From DAIDKA01 sp963708865 (lineage in GTDB: Bacteria; Pseudomonadota; Gammaproteobacteria; Steroidobacterales; Steroidobacteraceae), in contig CAVPUC010000009.1 of the NCBI GenBank assembly GCA_963708865.1, positions 245,842 through 309,841 of the forward strand: a stretch of 64,000 bases of DNA. Direction: 5' to 3'. A model generated the notes under the pieces. That model made no database searches. It was not told where the DNA came from and was given only the letters and a program-made list of their open reading frames with translations. Below, piece after piece: positions 9,630 through 20,420 of this stretch. A program made the position numbers and the translations under genes. Within the stretch, counting starts at the first letter, position 1, and each line of letters opens with the position of its first letter.

Positions 9630-9881
9630 TCAGCGTAGGCCCCGTACGAGGCGGATGTCCACCGATTCGGTGGCAGGATCGAACACGATCCGCGCTTCAC
9701 CCCGCTGCAACTGGCGCAACACCTGCGCGACTTTGGTGCCGAGCGGTACCTCCTGCGCACCGTACTCCGTGCCCTCGCGCAGCACGAAGGACTCGACCAA
9801 CGCCTGGAGCGTCTCGGGCGCCAGTTCTGCGGCGGGCACCTCGACCAGCTCCGCGGCCGCCGCGTCGGTCGGTTGCGTCAT
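9630..9881 (-). CDS. yheU: YheU family protein (UPF0270)
   Basis: An 83-residue protein with the UPF0270 core (ETLQALVESFVLREGTEYG, then KVAQVLRQLQRGEA), close in wording to E. coli YheU. The biochemical function is unknown. The start is the ATG at 9881, which overlaps the TGA of the upstream TPR/SH3 gene as ATGA, so translation is probably coupled. The longer open frame upstream is the shadow of that gene. Placement at the end of a Bat operon may be incidental. Confidence 0.88.
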   Translation of the reverse strand: MTQPTDAAAAELVEVPAAELAPETLQALVESFVLREGTEYGAQEVPLGTKVAQVLRQLQRGEARIVFDPATESVDIRLVRGLR

Positions 9882-10612
9882 GGCCGCGACGCCCGCACCG
9901 GCACCGCTGCCTCTTGAGCGACCCAGCCGCTGTGACCATCGGCGGTGCGGACGAAAACGAAGCCGCTGTACCGGTCCTGTATCCAGATCACTTCCCCCTC
10001 GCGCGCGCTGCCGCTCGCCGCGGCTGAGGGCGCGGGCGCCAGATGCAAAATCGCCGGCCCTTGGATCACCACCGCGCGGTACAGATCCGACCAGCACAGG
10101 ACCGCCGCATCGGCGCTCACGCATAGCGTGACCGCCGCCACCAGGATCAGCGGCCGCGCCAGCCGGCGCGCCACGCCATTCACGCACAACAGCACCAGCG
10201 CACCACATAACACCCAGATCGCGCCCAGGGCCGCCCACATGTAGCTGTCAAAACTGAAATAGCGCGCCGCGGCCAACCACGGACTGACGGTTTCGGGGGC
10301 GAGCCCGGCATGCTGGCGCGCCGCTGTCAGGTTCGCTTCGATGGCGGGACTGCGCGGCGCCAACACCAGCGCCCGCTCGTAGTCGAGAATCGCGCGCGCC
10401 GGCTTGCCGAGCCGCAGCCACGCATTCCCCAGGTTGAACAACACCGGGGCGGAAAATCCGTCCCGCTTCAGCACCTGCTCGTAGTTTCGAGCGGCCGCAG
10501 CATAATCGCCGCTCGCCGCGGCGTGCGCGGCGGCGGTGAGCAGGGGTTGATCGGCTCGCACCGGCATCGATGCGAGCAGCAGCAATACGATGCCCAGGCA
10601 CAAGGCTCTCAC
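9878..10612 (-). CDS. TPR and SH3-like membrane protein of the Bat operon (BatE-like)
   Basis: About 244 residues: a signal peptide, TPR repeats (about 20-95, including NLGNAWLRLGKPARAI), two hydrophobic membrane segments (about 110-160) and a C-terminal SH3-like domain ending with GHSGWVAQEA. The layout fits BatE-type proteins of aerotolerance operons. The start is a GTG at 10612 that overlaps the batD TGA as GTGA and has GGAGG seven bases upstream. The longer frame to 10660 lies inside batD. Coupling of the stop and start on both sides (batD before, yheU after) argues for a single transcript. Confidence 0.75.
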   Translation of the reverse strand: MRALCLGIVLLLLASMPVRADQPLLTAAAHAAASGDYAAAARNYEQVLKRDGFSAPVLFNLGNAWLRLGKPARAILDYERALVLAPRSPAIEANLTAARQHAGLAPETVSPWLAAARYFSFDSYMWAALGAIWVLCGALVLLCVNGVARRLARPLILVAAVTLCVSADAAVLCWSDLYRAVVIQGPAILHLAPAPSAAASGSAREGEVIWIQDRYSGFVFVRTADGHSGWVAQEAAVPVRASRP

Positions 10613-12489
10613 GCGATGGCCTCCAGGCGATCGATCTGGGTAAGGATCCGGTGCTGCCACGCCCGCAACATCTCGGGCCCGGGACTTTCACCGGCATAGA
10701 TGGCCTTCTCCGCCATGGCAAGAATCGCCTGAATCTCCGCGCCGTCCTCGGCCGGCAGTTGTTGCGCGAGCCACTGCGGGTCGACCGCCGCTGCGGGCAA
10801 CTGCCCCATGTCGGCGAGTTTTTCCTGTAGCGCATGACGGGCTGCCGTGAAGAATGCGGGCGCATCGCCGCGGTTCAGTGCCGCCGCCATGGACTCAACA
10901 TTGATCCTGACGGCGGCGAGACGCGCGGCATGCAGCGCCAGTGCCTGATCGCCCGCGCGCAGGTGATGCCGCCTGATCAGCGCCAGCGCGCACAGCATCA
11001 GCACCAGCGGCGCGACCGCCGAGCCGATAAACCAGGGCTGCAATACCGGCGATTCGAGTGTCGCGGTGTGACCTCCCGTAACGATCACATCGGGCGCCAG
11101 TGCATCGCCGTCCCCGGTCGGCGCCGCATTCGTCAGCGGGCCGGCTTGCAGGGCGGAGGCGGCCTGGGTGGATCCAGCGCCCGGCGTGACGCGTACCTTG
11201 ATGCCGGGCGTCTCGCGCGTAACGTACCGCTCGGCCTCCGGATCAAAGTAGCTGAATGACAGCCCCGGCAGCACCAGTTGGCCGGCCTGCAGCGGCACCA
11301 CCGGCTGGGAGAAGGTCTTGAAACCCTGCAGAGCACTGTCATCATCCGCCGTCAGCTTGGATTCTGCGCGGTAGACCCGCCACTGCGCCGAGTCCTGCAG
11401 CGCCTCGGCGCTGACCCGGGACAGATTGCCGCGGCCGCTGATCGTCAGTTTGAAAGTCAGGGGATCACCCACGGCGCCAGCGGCCGGCGTGAGCTCGCTC
11501 GCCACCTGAAACTGCCCGACGGCACCGGAGAAATTCGCGGGGCGGTCAGCCACCGGCAAAGGCTGCACCGTCACCGGCGTCACGTCCGTCTTCAAGGTGA
11601 CGCTCTTCTGGACGGCGCGCCCGAACAGACCGCCAAACACCGAATCATCCATGAAGGCGCCGGGCGCGCGGGTGCCAAACAGCGCGCGCAGCCGCGATGC
11701 CATGTCCGAGTCGGCGTCCGGAACCTGAATGGTCAAGGTAAGCGGAAGTTCCAGCGCCACCGGATAATCGCCGCTTTTAAGCGCGCCCAGCACCGAGTTC
11801 CAGGTCAGCACGTTATAGGTGACGCCGCCGACTGCTTCCTGGGTCTGGGTGGCGCGCTTATCCAGGCCGCTCACCGTGAAGGCATCACCGACCGCCGCAA
11901 GCGGGCCGTCCGCGCGCGCGCCAACGCCCTGCCGAAAGTAAGCCTTGATCTGAAAGGGCACCAGTTCGCCCACGTAGAGCCGGCCCTTGGGCAATACCAC
12001 CTTCATCGTCGGCATCGACTCGCGCAATGTCTTGGCCACGGCGGCCGAAGAGTCGCGATCCACCTCCGGCGCCTCACCGCTGCGGCGTGGGCGGCTTGAC
12101 GCATTCGCCGCACCGACATGAACGGTCAATGCCGCCGTGGTCGTGTTGCCGACCTGGATCGGCGGAATCGTAAAGCTGCCCTCATGATCCGCCGTCACCC
12201 GATAGGTGCGGGCAAAAATCGCCGTGACCGCGCCATTGACCTCACGAACCTGGCTCGACTGCCCATCCGGATTGATGATGAGTCCGGGCACACGCGGGAT
12301 GAGCGGTGCGGCATCTTCATCTCCGGAGACCGTAATGGTCAGTTCCGCAGATTCGGTCACACTGAAGTTGGGCGGATCCAGCGTCACCGTGACGTGCGAT
12401 GCCGCGACGGCCGGTGCGGCCGACAGCGCCAGCAGAGCGACCAGCGCGACCACGCCGCGCAGTGTCCAGTGCCGCACCGCCGACTTCAT
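10609..12489 (-). CDS. batD: BatD family protein
   Basis: A 626-residue protein with an N-terminal signal peptide, a long periplasmic region of repeated beta-sandwich character (starting HVTVTLDPPNFSVTES), and one C-terminal membrane helix (about residues 485-505) followed by a cytoplasmic tail. This matches BatD/oxygen-tolerance proteins, found with MoxR and VWA proteins. Its ATG follows the TAG of the VWA/TPR gene with no spacing (TAGATG), and its own TGA overlaps the next GTG. Expected to sit in the inner membrane with the VWA partners. The exact role is unknown in any species. Confidence 0.85.
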   Translation of the reverse strand: MKSAVRHWTLRGVVALVALLALSAAPAVAASHVTVTLDPPNFSVTESAELTITVSGDEDAAPLIPRVPGLIINPDGQSSQVREVNGAVTAIFARTYRVTADHEGSFTIPPIQVGNTTTAALTVHVGAANASSRPRRSGEAPEVDRDSSAAVAKTLRESMPTMKVVLPKGRLYVGELVPFQIKAYFRQGVGARADGPLAAVGDAFTVSGLDKRATQTQEAVGGVTYNVLTWNSVLGALKSGDYPVALELPLTLTIQVPDADSDMASRLRALFGTRAPGAFMDDSVFGGLFGRAVQKSVTLKTDVTPVTVQPLPVADRPANFSGAVGQFQVASELTPAAGAVGDPLTFKLTISGRGNLSRVSAEALQDSAQWRVYRAESKLTADDDSALQGFKTFSQPVVPLQAGQLVLPGLSFSYFDPEAERYVTRETPGIKVRVTPGAGSTQAASALQAGPLTNAAPTGDGDALAPDVIVTGGHTATLESPVLQPWFIGSAVAPLVLMLCALALIRRHHLRAGDQALALHAARLAAVRINVESMAAALNRGDAPAFFTAARHALQEKLADMGQLPAAAVDPQWLAQQLPAEDGAEIQAILAMAEKAIYAGESPGPEMLRAWQHRILTQIDRLEAIA

Positions 12490-14417
12490 CTACCAGTCCT
12501 TCAGCGGTGTGGCCGCGGGATTTTCGGGCTTGCCATTGCGCACGCCGATGCCCAGATGCCGCTCTTCGCCTTTCGCCGAGTCCAGCAACTGCTGCGCCTC
12601 AAGCGGCGACATCTGATTGGGCTTGCCGATATCCTGAGGGCTCGCGGCAGCGTTTTTCCGGGGCGGCGGCTGGCCGGTCTGCTGGCCTGGGTCAGGCTGC
12701 GTTGGCCCCGGCTGCTCACCCGCTTGATTTGGGAAGGCTGCGGGTTCGGCTGATTCGGCTGGCCCTGCCCGTTCTGGCCGTTCTGGTTCGGCTGGCCCTG
12801 CTGCTCCTTACTGTCCTGGGGTTTGTTCTGCCCGTTCTGGTCTTTCTGATCCTGCTTGTTCTTCTGATCTTGCTTGTCGTTCGGATTCTGTTTCTGTTTC
12901 TGCTGCTGCTGGCGCTGCAGTTCATCCAGCCGCCGCTGCACGACGCCACGGTTGTATTTTGCGTCGCGCATCCGTCGGGCGGATCTGCAAGGCGGTGTCA
13001 TAGGCGCCGATCGACTGCTGCCAGGTCTTGATCGTGGCCTGCGGATCAGTCGACAAGCCCTTTTCGCCCTGGCGGAACAACGCATTGCCGAGGTTGTAAT
13101 AGGCGCTTTGCTGAAGAGGGATTTCCCGGGTGCGCAGCGCATTGCTCGAAGGCCGAGGCGGCGGTCGTGAAATCGCCGGCCCTGTAGGCGGCGGCGCCCA
13201 GATTGAACTGCAGCCGGGTGCGGTTGGGATCCTTCTTGAGACTCTGCGCATAATCGCGCTGCGCCTTGCTGTACTGGGCATGGTCGTAGGCGTCCTGTGC
13301 GGTAAGCGGTGAGGCCGACACGCGACCCACTGCCACCGTTGCCACACCGAGCAGCAGCGCCGCCACCCCAGCCGCATTCGCAGGCACCGCGCCCGCCACG
13401 CGCCGGCGCACCCCGACACCCAGTAGCCACTGCACGATCAGCAGCGCAATGGCAACACCCAAGGGCCACTGAAACAGCTCCGCGTACACGGCGATCTGCC
13501 GGTCGGCATGCTGGCGCTGGGTCAAACCCTTGAGCTTCTCATCGTACAGTTTCACGACTCCCTGGCCCTGCGGACCCAGGGGGACGTACACACCGCCCGT
13601 CACCGCCGCGATCCGCGTCAGCATGTCGGCGTCGAGGCGTGATTTGACGAAGTGACCCGAAGGATCCTTGACGAACTGGGTGCCGCCGGCGCCGTCGGGA
13701 ATCGGAATCAATTCACCGGCCGTCGTGCCCACGCCCTCCGTGAAGATGACCATGCCCTGCTTCGCCGCCGCCTGTGCCGCAAGCAGCGCATCCCCGGCCA
13801 GATCCTCGCCGTCGGTGATCAGCACCAGCACTTTTTGCGTATCGCCGCGCAGCGCCAGGGTCGAGACCCCCAGACGGATGGCGGCCGCGATGTCCGTTCC
13901 GCCCAGCGCGATGGTATGCGTATCCAGTGACTGCAGGGTTTCACGGAAGGCATCATAATCGGTGGTCACCGGTGCCTCCAGGAACGCCTCGCCCGCGAAG
14001 GCCACCAGTCCCACCCCGTCGCCGTTCAGGCGATCGATCAGATCCTCCACCGCAAGCTTCGCCCGCGTCAGCCGATCAGGCTTCACATCCGGGGTCAGCA
14101 TGGAACGGGAGGTATCAATGGCAAACAGGATATCGAGGCCGCGCCGCTCGCTTTCCTGCATCTGCATGGAACCCAGGGGCCTCGCCAGCGCCACGCAGGC
14201 CGCGAGGACCGCCAGGCAGAACGCCACGCGCTTTGACCACAACAGCGCCCGCGACACCCCGAGCGATGCGCGAGTCGCTGTCGCGCGCCAGCGAAAAAGC
14301 GCGGATGCGCCGGCGCTGCAGCTGATCGAAGCGCCAGTACAGCAGCAGTAACAGGGGCACTGCGATGGCCCCGGCGAGCAGCCACAGCGGTTGTGCAAAA
14401 TGACTCACGGCATTCAT
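12490..14417 (-). pseudogene. batB: VWA-TPR fusion protein (BatB/BatC), four frameshifts
   Basis: Reassembled across frames, this is one protein: an N-terminal membrane helix (from MNAVSHFAQPLWLL), a VWA domain with MIDAS motif DTSRSM and GLVAFAGEAF, two further membrane helices, TPR repeats (QSAYYNLGNALFRQGEKG) and a very Gln/Asn/Pro/Lys-rich tail, ending with GVRNGKPENP. Frame changes are needed near 14260-14300, 13135-13146, 12963-12972 and 12727-12735. The first three are one-base gains and the last a one-base loss, which agrees with the length (two bases over a codon multiple). The start ATG at 14417 overlaps the batA stop (ATGA). Probably intact in the organism. Confidence 0.8.
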
Positions 14418-15415
14418 GCCGGGATCCTTCTTCGCAGCGTGAACTGCCCAAGCAGGCTCAACCCCAGAACCGCCAGTGCCCCAAGCACCGGCCACACGAA
14501 CAGTTCCTGCCATTGCTCGTAGCTGTGGACGGTGAAGGCGGTCTTCTCGAGTTTGTCGATCTCGTCATAGATGTGGTTCAGTGATTCGGTGTCGGTGGCC
14601 CGATAGAACCGGGCGCCGGTCACCGTCGCGATCCGCTGCAGGGTGTCCTCATCCACATCCACCTTTTCCATGACGATACGCCGGCGACCGAAGGCGTCGA
14701 TCACCGGAAATGGCGCCTCACCGCGCACCCCGATGCCGATGGTGTAGACCTTGACGCCCAGCGCCCGGGCCGCCTCCGCGGCGGTGATCGGTGTGATCTG
14801 GCCGGCATTGTTCTGGCCGTCCGTCATCAGGATGATGATCTTTGATTTCGCGGTCTGGTTGCGCAGCCGATTCAGTCCGGCGGCGAGGGCCGAGCCGATC
14901 GCCGTACCATCTTCGATATCCCCGATGCGCACCCGGTCGAGGTTGCCCAGTAACCAGGAATGATCGAGCGTCACCGGGCTCATCAGGTAGGGCAGCCCGG
15001 CAAATATCGTCAGGCCGATCCGGTCATTCGGGCGCGCCTCGATGAAGCGTCGCACGACTGACTTCACCACATCCACGCGACTCGCCGGCAGATTCTCGAG
15101 CTTGAAGTCCAGCGACTGCATCGAACCGGACACATCCAGCAGCAACATGATGTCGACGCCGCTCGCGTGCACCGTGGCGTTACTTTCGCCCTGCTGCGGC
15201 CGTGCCACGGCGACGATCAGCAGCGCCAGCGCCAACAGCGGCAATCCGCCGAGGATGTTGCCAAGACGACTGCGTGTGCGGCGCGCCACTTCGCGCAGCA
15301 GTGCGAGGCTCGGATACTCGATGGCCGGCGCCGGACCGCGGCGGCCGCGCCAGATCAGCAGCAGCGGCAGCAGCGCGAGCAGCCACAGATAGTGTGGATT
15401 AGCGAACCGGAACAT
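14414..15415 (-). CDS. batA: VWA domain membrane protein BatA
   Basis: A 333-residue inner-membrane protein: two N-terminal helices (LWLLALLPLLLIW and PLLALALLIVAVARP), a von Willebrand factor A domain with the metal-binding MIDAS motif DVSGSM and later TDGQNNAG, and a C-terminal helix (VLGALAVLGLSLL). Standard BatA/aerotolerance family length. The ATG at 15415 overlaps the end of the DUF4381 gene by 17 nt, and the stop overlaps the next VWA gene as ATGA. It probably forms a membrane complex with the second VWA/TPR protein and is acted on by MoxR (family knowledge). Confidence 0.9.
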   Translation of the reverse strand: MFRFANPHYLWLLALLPLLLIWRGRRGPAPAIEYPSLALLREVARRTRSRLGNILGGLPLLALALLIVAVARPQQGESNATVHASGVDIMLLLDVSGSMQSLDFKLENLPASRVDVVKSVVRRFIEARPNDRIGLTIFAGLPYLMSPVTLDHSWLLGNLDRVRIGDIEDGTAIGSALAAGLNRLRNQTAKSKIIILMTDGQNNAGQITPITAAEAARALGVKVYTIGIGVRGEAPFPVIDAFGRRRIVMEKVDVDEDTLQRIATVTGARFYRATDTESLNHIYDEIDKLEKTAFTVHSYEQWQELFVWPVLGALAVLGLSLLGQFTLRRRIPA

Positions 15416-15942
15416 CGATCACTTCAGGGGTGATGCCCGGCTGCACCGGCACCGGCGCAGCCGTGGTTTCGACAAAATGGCGCGCGCTGGCGAGCATGTC
15501 CTGCATTTCCTGTCTATCCAAGGACCAGCGGGCGAATTTGGCCAGATCGCAGAACTTCAGAAAATCCCCCAGGGCGCGCTCGTGAGCCTGCAGCGCCGAG
15601 CCCACCTGGCTCAGACAATCACGCAGGAACTCCGCGGTGGTGCGCTGCGTGGCGCGCACCTCGAAGCGCACCTCCACATAGCGCGCGCACCACATCCGAC
15701 ACCGCCGCCGCAAAAGCGCGCGCATCCCCGGCTTCCATGAGTGCGCGCGTGGCCTCAAGTTGCTGCAGCGTGCGTTGCAGGAGTGTCACTTGCGGGCGCC
15801 GTGCGCGGACCCTGCGCCACCCCCACCACAGCAGCGCCAGCAGCAGCAGCACCGCGGCACCCACCACGATGAGCAGCCGCAGGTCCTGCGGAATGAGATA
15901 CGGCGCACGGATGTCGCGAATATCCGGTCCCGAGGCGTTCAC
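15399..15942 (-). pseudogene. DUF4381-like membrane protein, frameshifted
   Basis: An N-terminal segment (GTG at 15942) with DIRAPYLIPQD followed by a strong membrane helix, then a cytoplasmic helical tail (TAEFLRDCLSQVG, HFVETTAAPV). The two halves are in different frames and join within the alternating run GCGCGCGC at 15681-15688. One base too many is present (544 nt). Position between DUF58 and BatA is the usual place of DUF4381 genes. The start GTG overlaps the DUF58 stop as GTGA. About 180 residues when corrected, and likely functional if the indel is an error. Confidence 0.7.
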
Positions 15943-16850
15943 GGATGGCGCGCCTCGCGACGCCGGAAGAAACTGATCAGGGAACCCAGATACGGCTGGT
16001 CGGTTGTCAGCATCAGGCTGTCGATGGCCTCCGCATTCAGCATGCGCAGGAGCGTGTCGCGGCCTTGCTGCGCGAGGCGCGCAAACCGCTCGCGAATGCG
16101 CCGGCTGCCGGTGTCGACCTCCATGACCTCGCCGGATTCCGCATCCTGCAGCACCGCCAGGCCCACATCAGGCAGAGCATGTTCCCGAGGGTCGCGGATA
16201 TTGACCGCCACCAGGTCGTGGCGGCGCGCGGCCTGACTCATCGCCCGACGCAGCGGCGAGCGCGCCTCAGCGCTGATGCCGGGGGCCTGGAAATCGGAAA
16301 TCAGAAACACCACCGAGCGCCGCCCCGACATGCGATTGGCGAACTCCAGCGCCTGCACGATATCGGTGCCGCGCCGCGTGGGCTTGTAGAAGAGGATCTC
16401 GCGCACCACCCGCAGCACGTGACGCCGACCCTTCTTCGGCGGAATGTACAACTCGATCTGGTCCGTGAACAGCACCAGCCCGACTTTGTCGTTGTTGCGC
16501 GTCGCCGACAGCGCCAGCACACAGGCAAGTTCGGCCGCGACATCGCGCTTGCTTTGCGTACCGGATCCGAAGTGACCGGAGGCACTCACATCGACCAGCA
16601 ACAGCAGCGTCAGCTCGCGCTCTTCGGCGAATTTCTTGATGAAGGGACGCCCCGCGCGCGCCGTGACGTTCCAGTCGATGGTGCGTACCTCATCGCCCGG
16701 AACATATTCACGTACCTCATCGAAGTCCATGCCCCGGCCCTTGAAGACCGAGTGGTAGTGTCCGGCGAGCGAATCGGCCACGATGCGGTTGGTGCGGATC
16801 TCGATCTGCCGGACCTTGCGCAGGATGTCGCGTGTAATAGCCTCGTTCAT
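15939..16850 (-). CDS. DUF58 domain protein of the MoxR/Bat operon
   Basis: A 303-residue cytoplasmic protein with the DUF58 core: GRGMDFDEVREYVPGDEVRTIDWN near residue 40, followed by a degenerate VWA-like fold (LLLLVDVSASG, VFLISDFQAPG). DUF58 proteins are regularly encoded directly after moxR and are thought to link the AAA ATPase to VWA targets. It lies 13 nt after moxR and overlaps the next gene by 4 nt. The start ATG at 16850 is the only sensible one. Confidence 0.92.
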   Translation of the reverse strand: MNEAITRDILRKVRQIEIRTNRIVADSLAGHYHSVFKGRGMDFDEVREYVPGDEVRTIDWNVTARAGRPFIKKFAEERELTLLLLVDVSASGHFGSGTQSKRDVAAELACVLALSATRNNDKVGLVLFTDQIELYIPPKKGRRHVLRVVREILFYKPTRRGTDIVQALEFANRMSGRRSVVFLISDFQAPGISAEARSPLRRAMSQAARRHDLVAVNIRDPREHALPDVGLAVLQDAESGEVMEVDTGSRRIRERFARLAQQGRDTLLRMLNAEAIDSLMLTTDQPYLGSLISFFRRREARHP

Positions 16851-16863
16851 GAGCGCCTAGAGC

Positions 16864-17886
<1,023 letters not shown>

Positions 17887-17926
17887 TCTGGATCCTTCGA
17901 CCATTCAACTTCGAAAAAGTGCGCCT

Positions 17927-19072
17927 TCAGTCAAGGCTTACCCAGGCGGCATTCTGCCGCGCGGAGCGCACACAGGCATCGATGAAGCGCATGCCCGCCA
18001 CACCGTCGTCAATCGTGGCCACGCGTATCCGCGGAGGCGGGCGCCGGTCCCGCACCGCGACAATCGCCTCGGCCACTTCGCTGTACAGCAGCCCAAAGCT
18101 CTCGAGCGTGCCCTCCGGGTGCCCGCTCGGCAGGCGGGTCACGCCCAGCGCCCACGGCCCGACTCCCGGCCCCCCACGCCGCAGCGTCTGCGGTGGCGCG
18201 CCCAATGGCGCAAAGCGCAGCTCCTCGGGGTGTTCCTGATCCCAGCTGACACTGCCCTGATCACCATAAACGCGGATCCGCAGCGCATTGTCCTCCCCGG
18301 CGGCCACCTGGCTCGCCCACAGCGCGCCACGCGCGCCGCCTTCAAAGCGCAGCATCACCTGCACATTGTCATCGAGCCTGCGCTGGGGAACGAAATGGGT
18401 GAGCTCCGCGGCCACACTGTGCGTGCGCAGCCCGGTGATGAATTCCACCAGGTGATACGCATGCGTGCCGATGTCCGCAAGACAGCCGCCCGCACCGGCC
18501 AACGCCGGGTCGGTGCGCCAGCTGGCCTGCCGTGAGCCGCTCGCTTCAAGCGCGGTCGACAGCCACCCCTGCGCGTACTCCACCTGCGCCACGCGCACGG
18601 CACCCAGCTGCCCCGAACGTACCATCTCACGCGCCTGGGCCACCATGGGATAGGTGCCATAAGTGTACGTCACAAAAAAGAGCCGGCCGGTTGCCTTGAC
18701 CAGATCACGCAGCGCGACAGCATCGGCGAGCGTCGTCGTTAATGGTTTGTCACAAACGACATGCATGCCCGCCTGGAGGAAGGCTTTCGCGACCGGGTAG
18801 TGCAGATGATTGGGCGTCACGATGATCACGACTTCGATGCCATCCGCCCGGGCGCCCTCGTGACGCGCCATCTCCTGATAGGAGTCATAGACCCGCTCGG
18901 CGCCCAGGCCGAGCTCCGCCCCGGTGGTCTGGCCGCGCCCCGGATCGCTGGAGAAGGCGCCGGCAACCAGCTCATAGCGCCCCTCCAGGCGTGCCGCCAT
19001 GCGATGGATCGCGCCGATGAAGGCACCGGGGCCGCCCCCCACCATGCCATACCGAATGTGCTTAGCGCTCAT
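17927..19072 (-). CDS. Gfo/Idh/MocA family NAD(P)-dependent oxidoreductase
   Basis: A 381-residue dehydrogenase with an N-terminal Rossmann nucleotide-binding fold (GMVGGGPGAFIG), the family motif CDKPLTTT near residue 125 containing the catalytic Lys of the CEKP/CDKP type, and GGCLADIGTHAYHL in the C-terminal alpha/beta domain with the active-site Asp and His. The substrate is probably a sugar or inositol derivative and cannot be named. ATG at 19072 chosen; a GTG two codons earlier is possible. No transporter or sugar kinase gene is nearby to suggest a pathway. Confidence 0.88.
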   Translation of the reverse strand: MSAKHIRYGMVGGGPGAFIGAIHRMAARLEGRYELVAGAFSSDPGRGQTTGAELGLGAERVYDSYQEMARHEGARADGIEVVIIVTPNHLHYPVAKAFLQAGMHVVCDKPLTTTLADAVALRDLVKATGRLFFVTYTYGTYPMVAQAREMVRSGQLGAVRVAQVEYAQGWLSTALEASGSRQASWRTDPALAGAGGCLADIGTHAYHLVEFITGLRTHSVAAELTHFVPQRRLDDNVQVMLRFEGGARGALWASQVAAGEDNALRIRVYGDQGSVSWDQEHPEELRFAPLGAPPQTLRRGGPGVGPWALGVTRLPSGHPEGTLESFGLLYSEVAEAIVAVRDRRPPPRIRVATIDDGVAGMRFIDACVRSARQNAAWVSLD

Positions 19073-19163
19073 ACTCACCAGTTGCGGGTACCGTTGCGTT
19101 GCTGTCGTATGTTACTGCTTTTGTTAACCTTTAACTTGAGCTTCCGTGTGCCCGGGGTGTTGT

Positions 19164-20348
19164 TCAGAGACGCTGGAAGCGGGCAACCGCTTCGACATGC
19201 TCGGTGAAAGGCATCAAATTGAAGGCCGTCAGTTCCGCGAGGCGCAGTTTCCCGCCGGCCAGCAGCACGCCCACATCATTCACGAGACTCGCGAGGCCGC
19301 AGCTCACGTAGATGAGGTGTTCCGGAGGCTGTGCGACCAGGAACTGGCGCAGCTGCGGATCCAGGCCCCGACGCGGCGGATCGACAATCACGACTTGGGA
19401 CCCGTCGGCAGCGTGAGCGGCCATTGGTGCAGGACCCGGTACCACTTCGACCTTGGCGCGCTGCGCGGCGGAGAGTTCCGCGAGACCCAGCTGCAGCCCG
19501 AACAGTGACTGCGGGCTGATCTCGTTCAAGGTCAGGCGGCCGATCCCGCCCAGCAGCGACAAACCGATGGCGCCGACCCCGGCGTAAAATTCCGTGACGT
19601 GGGCGCCCGCCGGAATCCGCGCGCGGATGTGGGCCACGATCTGCTCAGCTACCCCGAGATTGCTCTGTCCGAAGGCGCCCGGGGGATAGTGCACCCGCGG
19701 CCCGCCAAACTCCTCGATCACACTTTGCGCTCCGCAATGGTGGTAGAAGCCGGGAGCCACAATCACATTGCTCTGCTGGGTATTGAAGTTGATCCACAGG
19801 CTGTGCAGATGCGAACCCAGCCGTTCGCGAATGAACTCCAGGCACTGGGCGAGCGGTTCAACGCCGTCCGTGTTCACCACGAGGACCAGCTGCGCGGTGG
19901 TGGAGCGCCTCTCGATGACCACCTGCAGGTACCTCGCCAACCCCAGGTGCGCCCGGTCTGAGTAACAGGTGATCTTCGCATCGACGAGCGCGCCGCGCAC
20001 GACGGCGGCCACCTGGTTGATCAGCGGATGCTGAACCCGGCAATTTGGGATATGCACGACATGATGACTGTCCGCTTCGAAGAGTCCGATTTTCGGCGAT
20101 CCGAGCCTGCCGCGAATCGCGAGGCGCGCACGGTGACGAAACCCGAATAAATCACCGGAATGGACGGTCACATCGGCCAGGCCATGACCGCGCGCCAGCG
20201 CGTTCAGCGTTTCACGCGCCGCTCTGCCAATGCCGGTTGCGCCGAAGCGCGGGCAGCCATCGCAGGGCGGCCGGTGCGGACACGCGCTCAGAAGCATGCG
20301 CGCATCAGTGCCGTGGTACGAGCATGTGTGCATCCGCTGGCAGGGCAT
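19164..20348 (-). CDS. TrmA/RlmD-family RNA m5U methyltransferase
   Basis: A SAM-dependent class I RNA methyltransferase that makes 5-methyluridine in tRNA or rRNA. It has an N-terminal Cys cluster of the Fe-S type (ACPHRPPCDGCPRFG), a SAM-binding core (EFYAGVGAIGLSLL), the DPPRRGLD motif and the catalytic Cys in YVSCG. A TRAM domain is missing. The start is uncertain: ATGs at 20348, 20333 and 20297 and a TTG at 20417 are in frame and none has a clear Shine-Dalgarno sequence. All conserved parts lie after 20297. Which RNA is modified cannot be told from sequence alone. Confidence 0.8.
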   Translation of the reverse strand: MPCQRMHTCSYHGTDARMLLSACPHRPPCDGCPRFGATGIGRAARETLNALARGHGLADVTVHSGDLFGFRHRARLAIRGRLGSPKIGLFEADSHHVVHIPNCRVQHPLINQVAAVVRGALVDAKITCYSDRAHLGLARYLQVVIERRSTTAQLVLVVNTDGVEPLAQCLEFIRERLGSHLHSLWINFNTQQSNVIVAPGFYHHCGAQSVIEEFGGPRVHYPPGAFGQSNLGVAEQIVAHIRARIPAGAHVTEFYAGVGAIGLSLLGGIGRLTLNEISPQSLFGLQLGLAELSAAQRAKVEVVPGPAPMAAHAADGSQVVIVDPPRRGLDPQLRQFLVAQPPEHLIYVSCGLASLVNDVGVLLAGGKLRLAELTAFNLMPFTEHVEAVARFQRL

Positions 20349-20420
20349 GGCTCGACCGCGGGTTGCGAGCCGACGCTGCCAGGGCGACTCGCGCACATAG
20401 GAAGCGTCCTTCTCCAAATC